Translations under genes and position numbers: made by a program
NCBI GenBank assembly: GCA_905233865.1
Contig: CAJOGH010000056.1
Span: forward strand, 1-6,542
DNA length: 6,542 bases
From: an uncultured Atopobiaceae bacterium
GTDB lineage: Bacteria; Actinomycetota; Coriobacteriia; Coriobacteriales; Atopobiaceae
Direction: 5' to 3'
The notes under the pieces: generated by a model
The model's database searches: none
Told to the model about the DNA's origin: nothing
What the model saw: the letters and a program-made list of their open reading frames with translations, nothing else
Part shown: positions 5,256-6,542 of the stretch, piece after piece
Position numbering within the stretch: position 1 is the stretch's first letter
Layout: each line of letters starts with the position of its first letter

Positions 5256-6542
5256 CTAGACGTGAGGAACCGTCTTTGGGTCCACCACGCGCGTCTCCAG
5301 GAGCGGGCGCGGGTTCAGGGTCTTGTCGTAGACCTCTATCTCCACGGGCGAGTCGCTCTCGAGCTTGACGTTTGTCCATCCGCCAGTCTCCACGCCGGGC
5401 CGCACTTCCTGGATTCCCTGATAGCGGTTCTCCGGCTCGTTCAGGCAGACAACGCCCTCCTCTGCCTCCTTGCCGTCCTGGAAGAACTTGAAGTCAACGC
5501 ACTTGAGCGCCGAGGTCGTCGTATCGGTCGTGTTGACTAGGGTAAACGGGAAGGCGAGGGCAGTACCGCCCCCATAGACATCGTAGATCTGATAGTCGCC
5601 GATAGAGTACTGCAGCGTCGACTCCCCGTTCGTTTGGCTCGCGGTCTCCTTGTCGCCCGAGATGCCGTCGGCAATGGACTGCGCGATGTCCTGCCCAATC
5701 CCGTAAAAGCCATCGGCCCCACCGGAGACCGTGTTCGTCACGGTCGTCGTGGCACTCGTTGGCGCGCTGGACGATGACGCTGAGGCAGTGCCCGTCGTCG
5801 CCTTCGTGCCACCCGACGACGGCCGCAGCCAGTGAGCGGGCGACAAGAGCGCGCACACGCCACCGACCACGAGCGCCAGGGCGGCAACGCCCGCGACGAT
5901 GGCGACACGCCTGTTGCCGCCATGCGCACGCGGACACGGACCAGGTGCCACCGCGACCACGCGCCCGGTCCCGGCCGCAGTCTGGACGGCCGCGCAGAGC
6001 GCCTGGGCAAAGGCACCCGCGCTGTCAAAGCGTGCGCTGGGCTCAAAGGACCAGGCGCGGTCGAGCACCTCGCGAAGGGGTGCCGGGACGAGCGCGGGGT
6101 CGGACAGGCGCATCTCAAAGGCCGCCTCGTCCTTGCCGGGGTCCGTGCCGCAGAGCATGTAGGCCGCCAGGCGCCCGAGCGAGTAGACGTCGGAGCGCGC
6201 GTCGGTCTGGGCAAATCCGAACTGCTCGGGAGGAGCAAAGCCATAGGTGCCCAGCCGCGTGGTGTCCACGTTGTCATCGTCGTCATGGCAACGCATGATG
6301 CCAAGGTCTATAAGCCACGAGCGGCCACCGCGCACGATAACGTTGCCTGGCGTCACGTCACGGTGAACCAAACCTGCGCCGTGCAGGCAGTCCAAGGCGG
6401 ACGCCACGTCAGTCACGATGGCCGCGACCTCAGGCGCATCCAAACGAAGGCGGCGCGCCACCAGGTCGGCCACGCTCTCGCCGTCCACCCACGCGCACAC
6501 CACCACAAGGCAGTCGGGGAGCCAGTAGCTGTCGACCACCTC
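5256..6542 (-). CDS. Membrane Ser/Thr protein kinase with extracellular domain (5' end outside window)
   Basis: About 428 codons visible; the frame is still open at the window edge, so the kinase N-lobe (glycine loop, lysine) is missing only because the window ends. Residue numbers count from the GTG codon at 6539, which is probably internal. Hanks-type C-lobe: catalytic loop HRDVTPGN at 59-66, with Asp61 and Asn66 kept but Thr where Lys is usual; DLG at 78-80 in place of DFG; an acidic run DDDDN in the activation segment; FAPPEQF at 101-107; SDVYSLGRLAAYMLCG at 116-131. A transmembrane helix lies at about 211-232 after Arg residues, so the kinase is cytoplasmic. A Ser/Thr/Ala-rich linker (241-275) leads to an outside domain of about 120 residues with two cysteines (347, 365). 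Its segments YGGGTALAFPFTLVN and FQDGKEAEEG recall the DUF5067/DUF4352 immunoglobulin-like group, a tentative match. It is convergent with the ferredoxin gene, 84 bases apart. The signal sensed and the substrates are unknown. Confidence 0.88.
   Translation of the reverse strand, partial: EVVDSYWLPDCLVVVCAWVDGESVADLVARRLRLDAPEVAAIVTDVASALDCLHGAGLVHRDVTPGNVIVRGGRSWLIDLGIMRCHDDDDNVDTTRLGTYGFAPPEQFGFAQTDARSDVYSLGRLAAYMLCGTDPGKDEAAFEMRLSDPALVPAPLREVLDRAWSFEPSARFDSAGAFAQALCAAVQTAAGTGRVVAVAPGPCPRAHGGNRRVAIVAGVAALALVVGGVCALLSPAHWLRPSSGGTKATTGTASASSSSAPTSATTTVTNTVSGGADGFYGIGQDIAQSIADGISGDKETASQTNGESTLQYSIGDYQIYDVYGGGTALAFPFTLVNTTDTTTSALKCVDFKFFQDGKEAEEGVVCLNEPENRYQGIQEVRPGVETGGWTNVKLESDSPVEIEVYDKTLNPRPLLETRVVDPKTVPHV

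Overview
The window looks like chromosomal DNA of a high-GC actinobacterium. The best guess is the Coriobacteriia, for example an Olsenella- or Atopobium-like gut or oral anaerobe. The basis is GC-rich genes, a dnaK-grpE-dnaJ-hspR operon (the actinobacterial heat-shock arrangement with the MerR-type repressor HspR), a short clostridial-type 2[4Fe-4S] ferredoxin typical of anaerobes, and a membrane Ser/Thr kinase. The genus is an inference; no marker in the window proves it.

Layout. Positions 1-103 lie downstream of the heat-shock operon and hold nested inverted repeats but no gene. Positions 104-4227 carry the complete operon on the minus strand, transcribed from right to left: dnaK (4227-2332), grpE (2322-1519), dnaJ (1481-534), hspR (523-104). 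Intergenic gaps are 9, 37 and 10 bases, and each downstream gene has its own Shine-Dalgarno sequence. Positions 4228-4982 are a 755-base divergent intergenic region. It holds the dnaK leader and probable promoter, a cluster of GC-rich palindromic repeats (five half-units, 4518-4761), and the ferredoxin promoter region. A 62-residue ferredoxin gene is on the plus strand at 4983-5171 and is followed by a strong intrinsic terminator. From 5256 to the window end, on the minus strand, lies the 3' part of a receptor-type Ser/Thr kinase gene. Its N-lobe is outside the window; the C-lobe, one transmembrane helix and an extracellular domain are visible.

How the genes work together. DnaK, its nucleotide exchange factor GrpE and its J-protein co-chaperone form the Hsp70 folding machine. 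HspR, last in the operon, is expected to repress the operon in an autoregulatory loop. The operon J-protein lacks the zinc-finger domain of classical DnaJ, and I found no consensus HAIR operator or CIRCE element upstream of dnaK. An AT-rich 7+7 inverted repeat beside a plausible -10 box is the best operator candidate. The ferredoxin and kinase genes are convergent and appear functionally independent of the operon.

No clearly new multi-gene system is visible. The most interesting items are the palindromic repeat cluster, a GCTCTTATCG motif found at both ends of the operon region, the unconventional operator region, the zinc-less operon DnaJ, and the kinase with altered catalytic motifs and an extracellular domain.
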